Below are positions 1 through 9,148 of a stretch of DNA of 64,000 nt, in pieces; the first letter of the stretch is position 1, and each line of letters opens with the position of its first letter. The notes beneath the pieces are model-generated. The model searched no databases and was not told the origin of the DNA. It was given only the letters and a program-made list of their open reading frames with translations. The position numbers were made by a program, and so were the translations under genes. This DNA comes from Microbacterium memoriense (GTDB lineage Bacteria > Actinomycetota > Actinomycetes > Actinomycetales > Microbacteriaceae). The stretch lies in assembly GCF_025398275.1 (NCBI RefSeq), contig NZ_JAODOR010000011.1:186001-250000 (forward strand), written 5' to 3'.

Positions 1-64
1 CGCCGTCGCCGGACGGCGTCACCGCGGTCACGGTGCCCTGTTCTTCGATGATTCCGGTGAACAC
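1..64 (-). CDS. ribE: Riboflavin synthase alpha subunit, N-terminal fragment (cut by window edge)
   Basis: Reading the minus strand from a GTG at 64, the first codons give V/M-FTGIIEEQGTVTAV, the hallmark N-terminus of riboflavin synthase (MFTGIIEE). The enzyme dismutates two 6,7-dimethyl-8-ribityllumazine molecules to riboflavin. Only 21 codons are inside the window. The GTG follows the ribD stop directly (TGA then GTG, no gap), so the two genes should be translationally coupled and share the upstream FMN riboswitch. Family assignment rests on this short motif plus the operon context. Confidence 0.85.
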   Translation of the reverse strand, partial: MFTGIIEEQGTVTAVTPSGDG

Positions 65-1096
65 TCAGTTCTCCTGTTCGGTGTGGGTCGGGTGGGCGAG
101 GACCAGAAGGTCGTCGCCGAGCGAGGTGACGGAGGAGACGGCGAGGCGGCGCTGCTGCGCGATCGTCTCGACGCCGATGTCGGCCAGGGCGACACGGGAA
201 CCGCCGAGGAGGGTCGGTGCCAGGTAGATCAGCACCTCGTCGACGAGGTTCGCGCGGACGAAGGAGCTCGCGACGCTCGGTCCGCCTTCGATGAAGACGC
301 GGTGGATGCCGAGTTCGCGGAGCCGGTCGAGCAAATCGGGGAGGTCGTCACCCTCGTCCTGGATGAAGGGGAGGGGATGCCGGCGTACCTGCGCCTCCTG
401 CGGAGTCGCGCGCGTGCCGATGATGACGGGGCGGGGCTGACGCTCGTAGAGGCTCCCGTCCGGCTGCCGGGCGGTGAGGGCAGGATCATCGGCCAGGAGA
501 GTTCCGGTGCCGACGATGATCGCGTCGGCCGCACTGCGGCGAGCGTGGACATCGGCGCGCGCCTGCGGGCCGGTGATCCACTGACTCGAGCCATCGTCGG
601 CAGCGCCGCGTCCGTCGAGCGATTGCGCCCACTTGACGGTGACGTGCGGGCGGCCGAGCTGCTGCACGGTGAGCCAGGAGTTCAGGAGTGCCCGGCCTTC
701 TTCTTCGAGCACACCGGACTCGACGTCGACGCCCGCGGTGCGCAGATGTGCACCGCCGCCGGCCGATGCGCGACCGGGATCGGTGACGGCGTACACGACG
801 CGGGTGACGCCCGCCGCGATCAGGGCGTCGGCGCACGGGCCGGTGCGACCGGAGTGGTTGCACGGCTCGAGAGTGACGACCGCCGTCGCCCCGCGAACGG
901 CCTCCGGGGTCAGCTGCGACAGGGCGTCGACTTCGGCGTGCGGCGTGCCCGCACCGCGATGCCACCCTTCGGCAAGGACATCGCCGGCGGGGGAGAGGAG
1001 AACGGCTCCTACCTGCGGATTGAGGCCGCGGGGACCGTTCCGCGCGAGCGTGAGCGCACGGCGCATCGCCTCGCGTTCGCGGTCTGTCGTGGCCAT
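65..1096 (-). CDS. ribD: Bifunctional riboflavin biosynthesis deaminase/reductase RibD
   Basis: 343 aa, a normal length for RibD. It deaminates and then reduces the pyrimidine intermediate of riboflavin synthesis in the cytosol. The N-terminal cytidine-deaminase-like domain (about 1-145) carries the zinc site H53-A-E55 and the pair C79/C88 in PCNHSGRTGPC. The C-terminal reductase domain (about 150-335) starts around HVTVKWAQSLDG and contains the nucleotide-binding stretch IIVGTGTLLADDP. ATG at 1096 is preceded by an AGGAGG Shine-Dalgarno (complement 1104-1109, 7 nt spacer). That site lies in a small possible hairpin (CCTC-ACAG-GAGG on the minus strand), which could be the switch output of the upstream riboswitch. 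The first gene of a ribD-ribE operon. Confidence 0.95.
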   Translation of the reverse strand: MATTDREREAMRRALTLARNGPRGLNPQVGAVLLSPAGDVLAEGWHRGAGTPHAEVDALSQLTPEAVRGATAVVTLEPCNHSGRTGPCADALIAAGVTRVVYAVTDPGRASAGGGAHLRTAGVDVESGVLEEEGRALLNSWLTVQQLGRPHVTVKWAQSLDGRGAADDGSSQWITGPQARADVHARRSAADAIIVGTGTLLADDPALTARQPDGSLYERQPRPVIIGTRATPQEAQVRRHPLPFIQDEGDDLPDLLDRLRELGIHRVFIEGGPSVASSFVRANLVDEVLIYLAPTLLGGSRVALADIGVETIAQQRRLAVSSVTSLGDDLLVLAHPTHTEQEN

Positions 1097-1154
1097 CGGT
1101 GTTCCTCCTGTGAGGCTCCGGGCACGGTCGACACCGCAGACGTCGCGAACGACG

Positions 1155-1330
1155 CTGCGTGCTGCCTTCCATCCGGACTAGCGGCAGGCGTCCCCAGTGA
1201 GGGCCTCTGTCGCATCACCGTCGGTCCCGGAATTCCACCGGATCGGCCCTACGCCTCGGCCTGAGCCGGGGGACGAAGGGTTCGCGGACTATCACCGCCG
1301 GTTCGGATTCTCACCGACCCCGGAGCACGT
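1155..1330 (-). promoter_or_regulatory. FMN riboswitch (RFN element) controlling ribD-ribE
   Basis: On the minus strand the conserved RFN blocks appear in order: GGTGAGAATCCGAACCGGCG, then ATAGTCCGCGA, then GGTGGAATTCCGGGACCGAC with GGTGA, and finally AGTCCGGATGGAAGGCAGCA. These are the signature paired and junction segments of the FMN aptamer. It lies about 60 nt upstream of the ribD start. FMN binding is expected to lower expression of the riboflavin genes. No strong U-tract terminator is visible between aptamer and gene, so control of translation initiation is more likely than termination (inference). Confidence 0.93.
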
Positions 1331-1368
1331 TATCTTCTCTGATCCTACTCAACGCCGCGCCGGCGGTT

Positions 1369-2376
1369 TCATTCCGTGTCGTCGAGAAGTGCCCGCGCCG
1401 TTGCCTCGTCGGTGACGAGTTCGGTGACGAGGTCGGCTGCGAGCGCACCGCGGAGCCCGCGGAGTTTCGCGGTGCCGGAGATGACACACACGCGGTGAGG
1501 CACGCGCCGGAGCGTCGCGAAGTCCGGCCCCGTCGCACGATCATTGAGGGGGATGCCGTCCGTCGAGCCGTCGGCGCGATAGAACACCGTCCCGACGTCG
1601 CCGACCACGCCCGTCGTCTCCAGCTGCGCCTGTTCCGCGGCATCGAGGTATCCCGCGGCGTACACGTGGCTCGGGATGCCGGACTCCGCCGTCCCGACGC
1701 TGAAGACGACGAGGTTCATCCGATCTTGCAGATCGAGAATCCGGCGCGTGCTCGACTCGCGCCAGAACGCGCGGCGGGTGTCCGGATCGTCGAAGAACGC
1801 CGGCACCGGAAACTGCTGGACGGCGGCGCCGTAGGCTCTCGCGAACCGTTGCAGGATCTCACTCGCGTACAGCAACCCGGTCGTGCGGGTGTTGCCCGAG
1901 CCGTTGAGTTGCACGATGACGCTGCCGTGCGTGCGCGCGGGGATCAGGTGCGTGCTGACCGCCGCGGTCGTCGAGCCCCACGCGACGCCGATGACCTGCG
2001 ACGAGCGGACGAGCCCGCTCAGGACATGCGCGGCCGTCGTGGCGGTGCGGTCGAGTCGCTCGGCCTCGCTCGCGTGCTCGGAGACCGGGGCGACGTGGGC
2101 GACGATGCCGTAGCGGCGGCGCAGAGCATCCTCGATGAGACGCGGTGCGTCGAGGGGGGAGCGGATGCGGATATCGACGATCCCCTCGCTGCGCGCGTAC
2201 GACAGCAGTCGGGAGACCGTCGACCGGGAGGTGTGCAGTTCAGCGGCGATCGCCGCCATCGTGTGCCCCTGCACGTAATAGAGATGCGCGGCGGTCAAGG
2301 CGTCCTGCACCACCTCGGCGTGCCGTGTTTCGTCCGATGCAGACGTCACGATCGCGCCGATGAACTCTTCGTGCAC
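1369..2376 (-). CDS. SorC/DeoR-type transcriptional regulator
   Basis: 335 aa. The N-terminus holds a helix-turn-helix (about 35-60, MAAIAAELHTSRSTVSRLL). The rest is a SorC-type sugar-phosphate-binding domain with a GVAWGSTTAAV segment and a C-terminal VISGTAKLRGLRGAL region. SorC proteins usually sense phosphorylated sugars or polyols. It is divergent from glpD-glpK, so glycerol 3-phosphate is the likely effector (inference). The start is GTG at 2376; the only nearby ATG is out of frame. The start codon lies inside the palindrome TGCACATATGTGCA (2372-2385), which suggests autoregulation. The 3' end is about 40 nt from the FMN riboswitch of the next operon. Confidence 0.85.
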   Translation of the reverse strand: MHEEFIGAIVTSASDETRHAEVVQDALTAAHLYYVQGHTMAAIAAELHTSRSTVSRLLSYARSEGIVDIRIRSPLDAPRLIEDALRRRYGIVAHVAPVSEHASEAERLDRTATTAAHVLSGLVRSSQVIGVAWGSTTAAVSTHLIPARTHGSVIVQLNGSGNTRTTGLLYASEILQRFARAYGAAVQQFPVPAFFDDPDTRRAFWRESSTRRILDLQDRMNLVVFSVGTAESGIPSHVYAAGYLDAAEQAQLETTGVVGDVGTVFYRADGSTDGIPLNDRATGPDFATLRRVPHRVCVISGTAKLRGLRGALAADLVTELVTDEATARALLDDTE

Positions 2377-2385
2377 ATATGTGCA
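2372..2385. promoter_or_regulatory. Perfect 14-bp palindrome, candidate operator of the SorC-type regulator
   Basis: TGCACATATGTGCA is a perfect inverted repeat spanning the regulator's GTG start in the divergent gap with glpD. A degenerate relative (TGCACCATCATGCGCA) follows at 2394-2409. On the regulator's strand a TAGCCT box lies 9 nt before the GTG, so a bound protein would cover its transcription start. Function is inferred from position and symmetry. Confidence 0.5.
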
Positions 2386-2450
2386 AGGCTACTGCACCAT
2401 CATGCGCACGATGTGAGGATGAAAGTGCGAATCTCACGAAAGGTGTCTTC

Positions 2451-4136
2451 ATGACCTCCTCACGCTTGCGCGAGCGCCCCTACGCCGATGTGCTGATCAT
2501 CGGTGGCGGCATCAACGGTGTGGCGACCCTGCGCGACCTCGCCCTGCAAGGCGTGGACGTCGCGCTCGTCGAGAAGAACGACTTCGTCTCGGGTGCGTCG
2601 GCGGCCTCGAGCCACATGATCCACGGCGGCATCCGCTACCTCGAGAACGGCGAGTTCCGCCTGGTCCACGAGGCGGTCACCGAACGCAACGGCCTATTGA
2701 AGATCGCGCCGCACTATGTGCGCCCGTTGCAGACGACGATCCCGATCTACTCGACCTTCTCCGGCGTCCTCTCGGCGCCGTTGCGTTTCCTCCGGCACGG
2801 CGGCGGCAAGCCGCGGGAGCGGGGAGCGGCGCTCATCAAGATCGGTCTGGTCATCTACGACTCGTTCTCGCGCGGTGGCGGTCGCGTGGCGCGGCACACG
2901 TTCCGCGGACGTAAGCGGTCGCTGCAGGAACTGCCTCAGCTCAATCCCTGTGTGAAGTACACCGCAACCTATTGGGATGCCTCTCTGCACGACCCCGAGC
3001 GCCTGGCGATCGATGTGCTCCGCGATGGTCTTCGCGCCGGAGGCGACCGCGTGCGCGCCGCGAATTACACCGCGGCCGTCGGCACCGACGACGGCCGTGT
3101 CGTGCTGCGGGGTGAGGACGGCGAGGAGTTCTCGTTCACGGCATCCGTCGTCGTCAACGCCTCCGGACCCTGGACCGACCTCACCAACGAGGCGCTCGGC
3201 GATGCGACTCGCTACATGGGCGGGACGAAGGGATCGCACGTTGTCCTCGACAACGAGGAACTGCTCGGGGCGACCGGCGGGCGCGAGCTGTTCTTCGAGC
3301 ACTCCGACGGGCGTATCGTGCTGATCTACCCGCTCAAGGGCAAGGTCCTCGTCGGCACGACCGACCTCGAACACGACATGGCCGACCCGATCGTGTGCAC
3401 AGAGGCCGAAGTCGACTACTTCTTCGACCTCATCTCGCACGTGTTCCCCACCATCTCGGTCGAGCGGTCGCAGATCGTGTACCGGTTCTCCGGTGTACGC
3501 CCGCTACCCGGGCACGGCGACGTCGCGCCGGGGTTCGTCTCCCGCGACTATCGCATCGAGGCCGAGCCGCTTCCCGGCGTCGCTTCGGCCACCGTGCTCA
3601 GCCTGGTCGGCGGCAAGTGGACGACGTTCCGGGCTTCCGCGGCGCACCTGACCGACCGTGTACTCGAACTGCTCGCGCAGCCGCGCCTGCGGAGCACCAA
3701 GGGGGTGCCGATCGGCGGCGGCGCGGGCTACCCGCAGTCCGAACGTGCGCGTCGCCAGTGGATCACGGCGCACTCTTCGGGGATCGGCTTCGAACGCGCG
3801 GCGACGCTCCTGGATCGATACGGCACGGTCGCCTCCGAGATCATCGATGCCCTGGGTGACGACGACGCGGCGCTGACCACGTTGCCGACGTACAGCAGCG
3901 GCGAGCTGGCGTACCTCGCCTCCACCGAGCATGTCGTGCACCTCGCGGATGTGCTGTTGCGCCGCACTGCGATCGCGTTCACCGGCGCGGCGACGCCGGC
4001 AGCGGCCGCCGAAATCGCCGCCGTCATCGCCCCGGTCCTCGGATGGGATGCCGCCGCTCAGACCGCCGAGGTCGACGCTGCTCTGGTCGCGGTGCACGCG
4101 GCCGACCCGGCCGGCGCTCCGATCGCGGCACGGTAG
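2451..4136 (+). CDS. glpD: Glycerol-3-phosphate dehydrogenase (FAD, quinone-linked)
   Basis: 561 aa, usual for aerobic GlpD. It oxidises glycerol 3-phosphate to dihydroxyacetone phosphate and passes electrons to the quinone pool at the membrane. The N-terminal FAD Rossmann motif is IIGGGINGVATLRDLALQG, followed by SGASAASSHMIHGGIRYLE, the GlpD family signature. RFSGVRPLPG and GGKWTTFRA mark the FAD/substrate domain, and the last roughly 130 residues form the C-terminal helical domain. ATG at 2451 is chosen because AAAGG lies 7 nt upstream and the Rossmann motif begins soon after; an in-frame GTG at 2379 would add 24 unrelated residues. It is followed 33 nt later by glpK. No glpF facilitator gene is in the window. 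Confidence 0.93.
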   Translation: MTSSRLRERPYADVLIIGGGINGVATLRDLALQGVDVALVEKNDFVSGASAASSHMIHGGIRYLENGEFRLVHEAVTERNGLLKIAPHYVRPLQTTIPIYSTFSGVLSAPLRFLRHGGGKPRERGAALIKIGLVIYDSFSRGGGRVARHTFRGRKRSLQELPQLNPCVKYTATYWDASLHDPERLAIDVLRDGLRAGGDRVRAANYTAAVGTDDGRVVLRGEDGEEFSFTASVVVNASGPWTDLTNEALGDATRYMGGTKGSHVVLDNEELLGATGGRELFFEHSDGRIVLIYPLKGKVLVGTTDLEHDMADPIVCTEAEVDYFFDLISHVFPTISVERSQIVYRFSGVRPLPGHGDVAPGFVSRDYRIEAEPLPGVASATVLSLVGGKWTTFRASAAHLTDRVLELLAQPRLRSTKGVPIGGGAGYPQSERARRQWITAHSSGIGFERAATLLDRYGTVASEIIDALGDDDAALTTLPTYSSGELAYLASTEHVVHLADVLLRRTAIAFTGAATPAAAAEIAAVIAPVLGWDAAAQTAEVDAALVAVHAADPAGAPIAAR

Positions 4137-4169
4137 CGTGGAAGGGACGGACCTCGAAGGGGAGAAGAC

Positions 4170-5705
4170 GTGGCACAGCATGTGATCGCGCTCGATCAGG
4201 GCACCACCTCGACGCGCGCGATCGTCTTCGACGCGCGCGGGGCGATCGTCGCGAGCGCGCAGCGCGAGCACGAGCAGATCTTCCCCCGCGCGGGATGGGT
4301 CGAGCACGACCCCACCGAGATCTGGGCGCGCACGCGCGACGTGCTCGAGACGGCGCTGTCCGAGGCGGGCATCGCGGCGGCCGACGTCGCGGCGGTCGGT
4401 GTCACCAATCAACGCGAGACCGTCGTCGTGTGGGACCGCCGCACGGGAGAACCCGTGCACAACGCGATTGTCTGGCAGGACACGCGCACGCAGCCGGCGA
4501 TTGATCGCATCATCGCCGAGCACGGCGTCGATGCGTTCGCGGCTCAGACGGGTTTGCCGGTGGCATCCTATTTCTCGGCGTCGAAAGTGGCGTGGATCCT
4601 CGATCACGTCGACGGGGCCCGCGCGCGCGCCGAGGCGGGTGAGCTCCTCTTCGGAACACCGGACGCCTGGGTCGTGTGGAACCTCACCGGCGGGCCGGAT
4701 GGCGGCATCCATGTCACGGACGTGACCAACGCCAGCCGCACCCTGCTGATGGACCTGCGCACGCTCGACTGGGCCGACGAGCTTCTGGACGTCTGGCGGA
4801 TTCCCCGGGCGATGTTGCCGGAGATTCGCTCCTCGGCTGAGGTCGTCGGAGAGGTCCGCGAACCGTCGGTGCTCCAAGGGGTGCCGATCGCCGGCATCCT
4901 GGGCGACCAGCAGGCGGCCACGTTCGGGCAGACCGCGTTCGATGCCGGCGAGTCGAAGAACACGTACGGCACGGGGAACTTCCTGCTCGTGAGCACGGGG
5001 ACCGAGATCGTCCGCTCGCGGGCGGGGCTGATCACGACGGTCGCCTACCGGATCGGCGACGAACCCACCCACTACGCCCTCGAGGGGTCGATCGCCGTCA
5101 CCGGTTCGCTCGTGCAGTGGTTGCGTGACAACCTCGGGATCATCAGCGAGTCGGAAGAGATCGGGCCGCTCGCCGCGTCGGTCAGCGACAACGGCGGTGC
5201 GTACTTCGTGCCCGCGTTCTCCGGGCTGTTCGCGCCGTACTGGCGCCCCGACGCGCGGGGAGCGCTCCTCGGACTCACCCGATACGTCACGAAAGCGCAC
5301 ATCGCGCGCGCGGCGCTCGAGTCGACCGCGTTCCAGACCCGCGACGTGATCGAGGCGGTCGTCGCCGATGCCGGGCGCGCGCTCGATGAACTGCGCGTCG
5401 ACGGCGGAATGACCCGCAACGAAGTCCTCATGCAATTCCAAGCCGATATCCTCGGCATTCCGGTCGTGCGGCCGAAGGTGGTGGAGACCACGGCGCTCGG
5501 CGCGGCGTACGCGGCCGGTCTTGCAGTGGGGTTGTGGAAGGACCGCGAAGAGCTTCGCTCGCACTGGCAGGAGGATGTGCGCTTCGAGCCGCAGATGGAT
5601 GCCACCGAGGCCGCCCGGCGCTACCGGCAGTGGAAGAAGGCGGTCGGCAAGTCGATCGACTGGGTCGACGAGGACGCACGCATCCTGATGGGCACGACCG
5701 ACTGA
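4170..5705 (+). CDS. glpK: Glycerol kinase
   Basis: 511 aa, standard length. It phosphorylates glycerol with ATP to glycerol 3-phosphate, the substrate of the preceding GlpD. FGGY-kinase motifs include [13 protein letters not shown] at the N-terminus (phosphate-1 loop), [45 protein letters not shown] and [18 protein letters not shown] (adenosine-binding region). It starts with GTG at 4170 behind a GGGGAG Shine-Dalgarno. With glpD it forms a two-gene operon, probably controlled by the divergent SorC-type regulator. Confidence 0.95.
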   Translation: MAQHVIALDQGTTSTRAIVFDARGAIVASAQREHEQIFPRAGWVEHDPTEIWARTRDVLETALSEAGIAAADVAAVGVTNQRETVVVWDRRTGEPVHNAIVWQDTRTQPAIDRIIAEHGVDAFAAQTGLPVASYFSASKVAWILDHVDGARARAEAGELLFGTPDAWVVWNLTGGPDGGIHVTDVTNASRTLLMDLRTLDWADELLDVWRIPRAMLPEIRSSAEVVGEVREPSVLQGVPIAGILGDQQAATFGQTAFDAGESKNTYGTGNFLLVSTGTEIVRSRAGLITTVAYRIGDEPTHYALEGSIAVTGSLVQWLRDNLGIISESEEIGPLAASVSDNGGAYFVPAFSGLFAPYWRPDARGALLGLTRYVTKAHIARAALESTAFQTRDVIEAVVADAGRALDELRVDGGMTRNEVLMQFQADILGIPVVRPKVVETTALGAAYAAGLAVGLWKDREELRSHWQEDVRFEPQMDATEAARRYRQWKKAVGKSIDWVDEDARILMGTTD

Positions 5706-5731
5706 CCCGCGCCTCCCGCTCGGTGCGATCG

Positions 5732-5757
5732 TCGCTGATCGAGTGCCGCGCCGCAGG
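5732..5757 (+). repeat. Truncated copy of a 43-nt intergenic hairpin repeat
   Basis: These 26 nt are identical to the first 26 nt of the copy beginning at 5771, then diverge. Only the left flank, left stem arm and loop are present; the right arm is missing. This is best read as a remnant of the 43-nt repeat immediately downstream. Confidence 0.75.
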
Positions 5758-5771
5758 GTCTCTCTCCCCTT

Positions 5772-5814
5772 CGCTGATCGAGTGCCGCGCCGCAGGCGCG
5801 GTGTATCGAGATCA
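5772..5814 (+). repeat. 43-nt intergenic hairpin repeat, copy A
   Basis: The order is CGCTGATCGAGTG, then the stem CCGCGCC-GCA-GGCGCGG, then TGTATCGAGATCA. It has a 7-bp stem with a triloop, and imperfectly complementary flanks extend the hairpin. A second full copy with the same length and flanks is at 39531-39573 in the opposite orientation. It lies between the convergent 3' ends of glpK and the DNA glycosylase gene, so a bidirectional terminator or 3'-end role is plausible. Confidence 0.8.
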
Positions 5815-5820
5815 CCCCGA

Positions 5821-6684
5821 TCACTTCAACAGTCGACTGAGCCTCCGGTCGGCCAACAACTTCCCGCCGGTCTGACATGTCGGGCAGTACTCGAGCGAAT
5901 TGTCGGCGAAGAAGACCGACCGCACCTCATCTCCGCAGACCGGGCAGGCCTCGCCGCGCCGAGCGTGCACGGCCATCCCGCGCCGTTTGGCGTCTTTCAG
6001 CTCGGCCGGTGGCTTGCCGGATGCCGCGGCGACCGCATCCCGCAGAGTGCGATCGAGCGCGGAGTGGAGGCGGTCGATGTCTGCGGCATCCACGCTCGCC
6101 GCCAGTGCGTAGGGCGACATCCGCGCGGCGTGGAGGATCTCGTCCGAGTAGGCGTTGCCGATTCCGGCGATGACCGACTGGTCGCGCAGGACCCCTTTGA
6201 TCTGGGTGCGGCGACCGGAGAGGAGCTCCGCCAGGGTGTCCCGGGTGAAGGTGTCGTCGAGGGGATCGGGACCGAGCCGCGCGATGCCCGGGACATCCTG
6301 CGGATCCCGCGCCGCGTAGACCGCGAGCGACTTCTTCGTGCCGGCCTCGGTCAGATCGAACCCGGATCCGTCCCCGAACGCGACCCGCAGGGCGATCGGC
6401 GTCTTTCCCGGGCGGATCACGGTTCCCGGCAACTGGTCGTACCAGCGGAGCCAGCCCGCTTTGGCCAGGTGGAAGACCAGATGGACCCCGGCATCCGTCG
6501 TCAGATCGACGAACTTGCCGTGCCGTGCGGCTGAGGTGACCGTCGCGCCGACGAGTGTGTCGAGCGGTGGGTCGTAGGTCTTGAGTGCAGCGATGTTCGC
6601 CACGGTGGCCTTGATCACCGTCAGCCCGGTCGCCCGCGCGGCGAGGAAGTCGACGAGGCCTTGGACTTCCGGCATCTCCGGCAT
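5821..6684 (-). CDS. Fpg/Nei-family DNA glycosylase/AP lyase
   Basis: 287 aa from ATG at 6684. Base-excision repair enzyme that removes oxidised bases and cleaves the abasic site. The mature N-terminus is PEMPEVQGLVDFL, whose Pro2 is the Schiff-base nucleophile, followed by E3. An H2TH domain is visible (QIKGVLRDQSVIAGIGNAY). The C-terminal zinc finger has two Cys pairs (CPVCGDEV ... YCPTC). The PEMPEVQ N-terminus, rather than PELPEVE, is typical of an actinobacterial branch whose substrate range is less defined. The start is fixed by Pro2 chemistry; upstream in-frame codons have no homology. A CAGGAT box ends 6 nt before the ATG, so the mRNA may be leaderless. Confidence 0.9.
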   Translation of the reverse strand: MPEMPEVQGLVDFLAARATGLTVIKATVANIAALKTYDPPLDTLVGATVTSAARHGKFVDLTTDAGVHLVFHLAKAGWLRWYDQLPGTVIRPGKTPIALRVAFGDGSGFDLTEAGTKKSLAVYAARDPQDVPGIARLGPDPLDDTFTRDTLAELLSGRRTQIKGVLRDQSVIAGIGNAYSDEILHAARMSPYALAASVDAADIDRLHSALDRTLRDAVAAASGKPPAELKDAKRRGMAVHARRGEACPVCGDEVRSVFFADNSLEYCPTCQTGGKLLADRRLSRLLK

Positions 6685-6806
6685 GGCCTCATCCTGCCAC
6701 GCCAATCCCGCTCCCGTCAGCCCGCCGCCGCCCCGCCACTCGGCCGCACTCCGACGACGCCCCGACTGACACCCGTGTGACGTATTGCGTCGCGTAACCG
6801 TCTCGC

Positions 6807-6904
6807 GTACCCAATGCAGGATCACTCTCACCGATGAGCGGCAGGAACGCTGGAATGACGCGTGAGCGCCCGCACCGCGTCATCACCGGTCCTGCATTCG
6901 GTAC
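6807..6904 (+). repeat. 98-bp palindromic element, copy 1 (left border of DUF559 cassette)
   Basis: It begins GTACCCAATGCAGGATC and ends GGTCCTGCATTCGGTAC; the two 17-nt termini are inverted repeats of each other with two mismatches. Inside are a 7-bp stem TGACGCG/CGCGTCA and a small AGCG/CGCT stem, with GGAA at element positions 46-49. Two other copies in the window have exactly the same 98-bp length. A 20-bp outer segment (6804-6823) is perfectly repeated in inverse at 7990-8009. Confidence 0.88.
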
Positions 6905-7018
6905 AGGTGGGCGAGGGCAGGCGCGACGATTCCTCCCCAGCGGCCCCATCTGGGGGTCTGTCCTCAGATCCGGTGCGTGCGGGTCCACGGCGTGCTCAAT
7001 CTCGTCACACTCGCCGAC

Positions 7019-7864
7019 ATGACTCCCGACTATATGACTCGCGCCGAGATCCTGGCGCAGGGACAGACGCGCCGCTCGATCCAAGCCGCTGTGCGGTCTG
7101 GCGGGCTCATCCATGTCCGACGAGATCGCTACCTACCCGAGGGCTCGGAAGACATCTTCGTGCGCGCGTTGCGCGTCGGCGGGCGTCTCACCTGCCTGTC
7201 GCTTCTCGCGCTGTTCGGAGTGTTCGTGCTGGAGAACCGTCGACTCCATGTCCACATCAACCCTCGGGATGGCAGGTTGCGGTCGCCGAGCAACCGCAAA
7301 GAGCGGCTCGACCCCGGCAGTCGGAGCGGGCCCGTCATCCACTGGACGCAGCCGTTGGAGCACCCCGGTCTCTCGTGTGCTGTCGGTATCCTTGACGCGC
7401 TCGTCCACGCGGTCTGCTGCCAGACGCCGCGCGCCGCCGTCGCGACCCTCGACAGTGCGCTGCATCTCGGACTCATTACCCATCTGCAGTTGCGGGAAGT
7501 CTTCGCCGCCCTCCCCGCACGATTCCGTGTGCTGGAAACCTTGGTCGATGGTCGAGCGGAATCGGGTCCCGAGTCGCTCGTGCGCCTGATGGCCCGCGTG
7601 CTCGGATGCGACATTCGGCTGCAAGTCTCCTTCGACGGGATCGGGCGGGTCGACCTGCTACTGGACGGGTGGCTCGTCGTCGAGTGCGACAGCAAGGAGT
7701 TCCACGCGAGCTGGCAGCAACAGGTGCGTGACCGGGAGCGTGATCTTGCGCTGGCCGCGCTCGGTTACAGCACGTTGCGGCTGACCGCAGCGAAGATCAT
7801 GTACCGTCCCGACGAGGTATTGGCCGCGTTACGGGGCCTCGTCCTCTCCCGCCGGCCAGTCTGA
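7019..7864 (+). CDS. AbiEi-type N-terminal wHTH + DUF559 (PD-(D/E)XK nuclease-like) protein
   Basis: 281 aa from ATG at 7019. The N-terminus (about 6-40, MTRAEILAQGQTRRSIQAAV) resembles the winged-helix domain of AbiEi-family antitoxins. The C-terminus (about 180-275) resembles DUF559, a Vsr-like restriction-endonuclease fold, with candidate catalytic residues E181/E185, D212 in GRVDLLLDG, and E222-x-D224-x-K226 in VVECDSKEFH. Enzymatic activity is inferred; no partner toxin gene is adjacent. No Shine-Dalgarno is seen, and GTG 6977 or ATG 7034 are alternative starts. The gene sits alone between two inverted copies of a 98-bp palindromic element, 114 nt from the left and 44 nt from the right copy, suggesting a self-contained cassette. 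No transposase or target-site duplication is visible. Confidence 0.75.
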   Translation: MTPDYMTRAEILAQGQTRRSIQAAVRSGGLIHVRRDRYLPEGSEDIFVRALRVGGRLTCLSLLALFGVFVLENRRLHVHINPRDGRLRSPSNRKERLDPGSRSGPVIHWTQPLEHPGLSCAVGILDALVHAVCCQTPRAAVATLDSALHLGLITHLQLREVFAALPARFRVLETLVDGRAESGPESLVRLMARVLGCDIRLQVSFDGIGRVDLLLDGWLVVECDSKEFHASWQQQVRDRERDLALAALGYSTLRLTAAKIMYRPDEVLAALRGLVLSRRPV

Positions 7865-7908
7865 CGGCGAGGACAGCTTCAGGTTCAGCCCGTGCTAGCC
7901 AAGAACAT

Positions 7909-8006
7909 GTACCGATTGCAGGACCGCTCGCAGTCGGTGGCGGGTGCCACGTCGTCGTTCCGGCAATCCTTCAGTCATCCGGTGAGAACGATCCTGCATT
8001 GGGTAC
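7909..8006 (-). repeat. 98-bp palindromic element, copy 2 (right border of DUF559 cassette)
   Basis: In inverse orientation to copy 1 and also exactly 98 bp. Read on the minus strand it starts GTACCCAATGCAGGATC and ends GGTCCTGCAATCGGTAC. It contains its own internal stem GTGGC/GCCAC, different in sequence from that of copy 1, and shares TCTCACCG near position 20 and the central GGAA at 46-49. Together with copy 1 it delimits a 1,200-bp segment (6807-8006). Confidence 0.88.
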
Positions 8007-8054
8007 GCGGTGAGTGACGTGCCCGCTTTTGACGTGCGGGTGGCGCGGTCCGTG

Positions 8055-8081
8055 GCGGAGGGTGTGCGCGGCGCACTCCGC
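8055..8081 (-). terminator. Hairpin downstream of trpS
   Basis: GCGGAG ... CTCCGC with an inner GTGCG-CGG-CGCAC stem forms a strong hairpin 16-42 nt after the trpS stop. There is no clear U-tract, as is common in this genome. A second short stem (CCCGC/GCGGG) follows around 8020-8040. Confidence 0.5.
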
Positions 8082-8096
8082 GCGGGGATGCCGGGG

Positions 8097-9110
<1,014 letters not shown>

Positions 9111-9148
9111 CTATTGACCGGATGCCGGCCGCTCGCCCGCCCGCCCGG

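Noticed and set aside
5732..5814. Possible small CRISPR array from the 26-nt direct repeat
   Set aside because: Only two units 13 nt apart, no spacer of normal length and no cas genes. The unit is part of the 43-nt hairpin repeat.
7019..7864. AbiE-type toxin-antitoxin pair
   Set aside because: Only the antitoxin-like N-terminal domain is present. No AbiEii nucleotidyltransferase gene lies next to it.
6807..8006. Insertion sequence or integron-type cassette
   Set aside because: No transposase or integrase motif in the enclosed gene and no target-site duplication at the outer ends. Described instead as a novel palindrome-bordered cassette.
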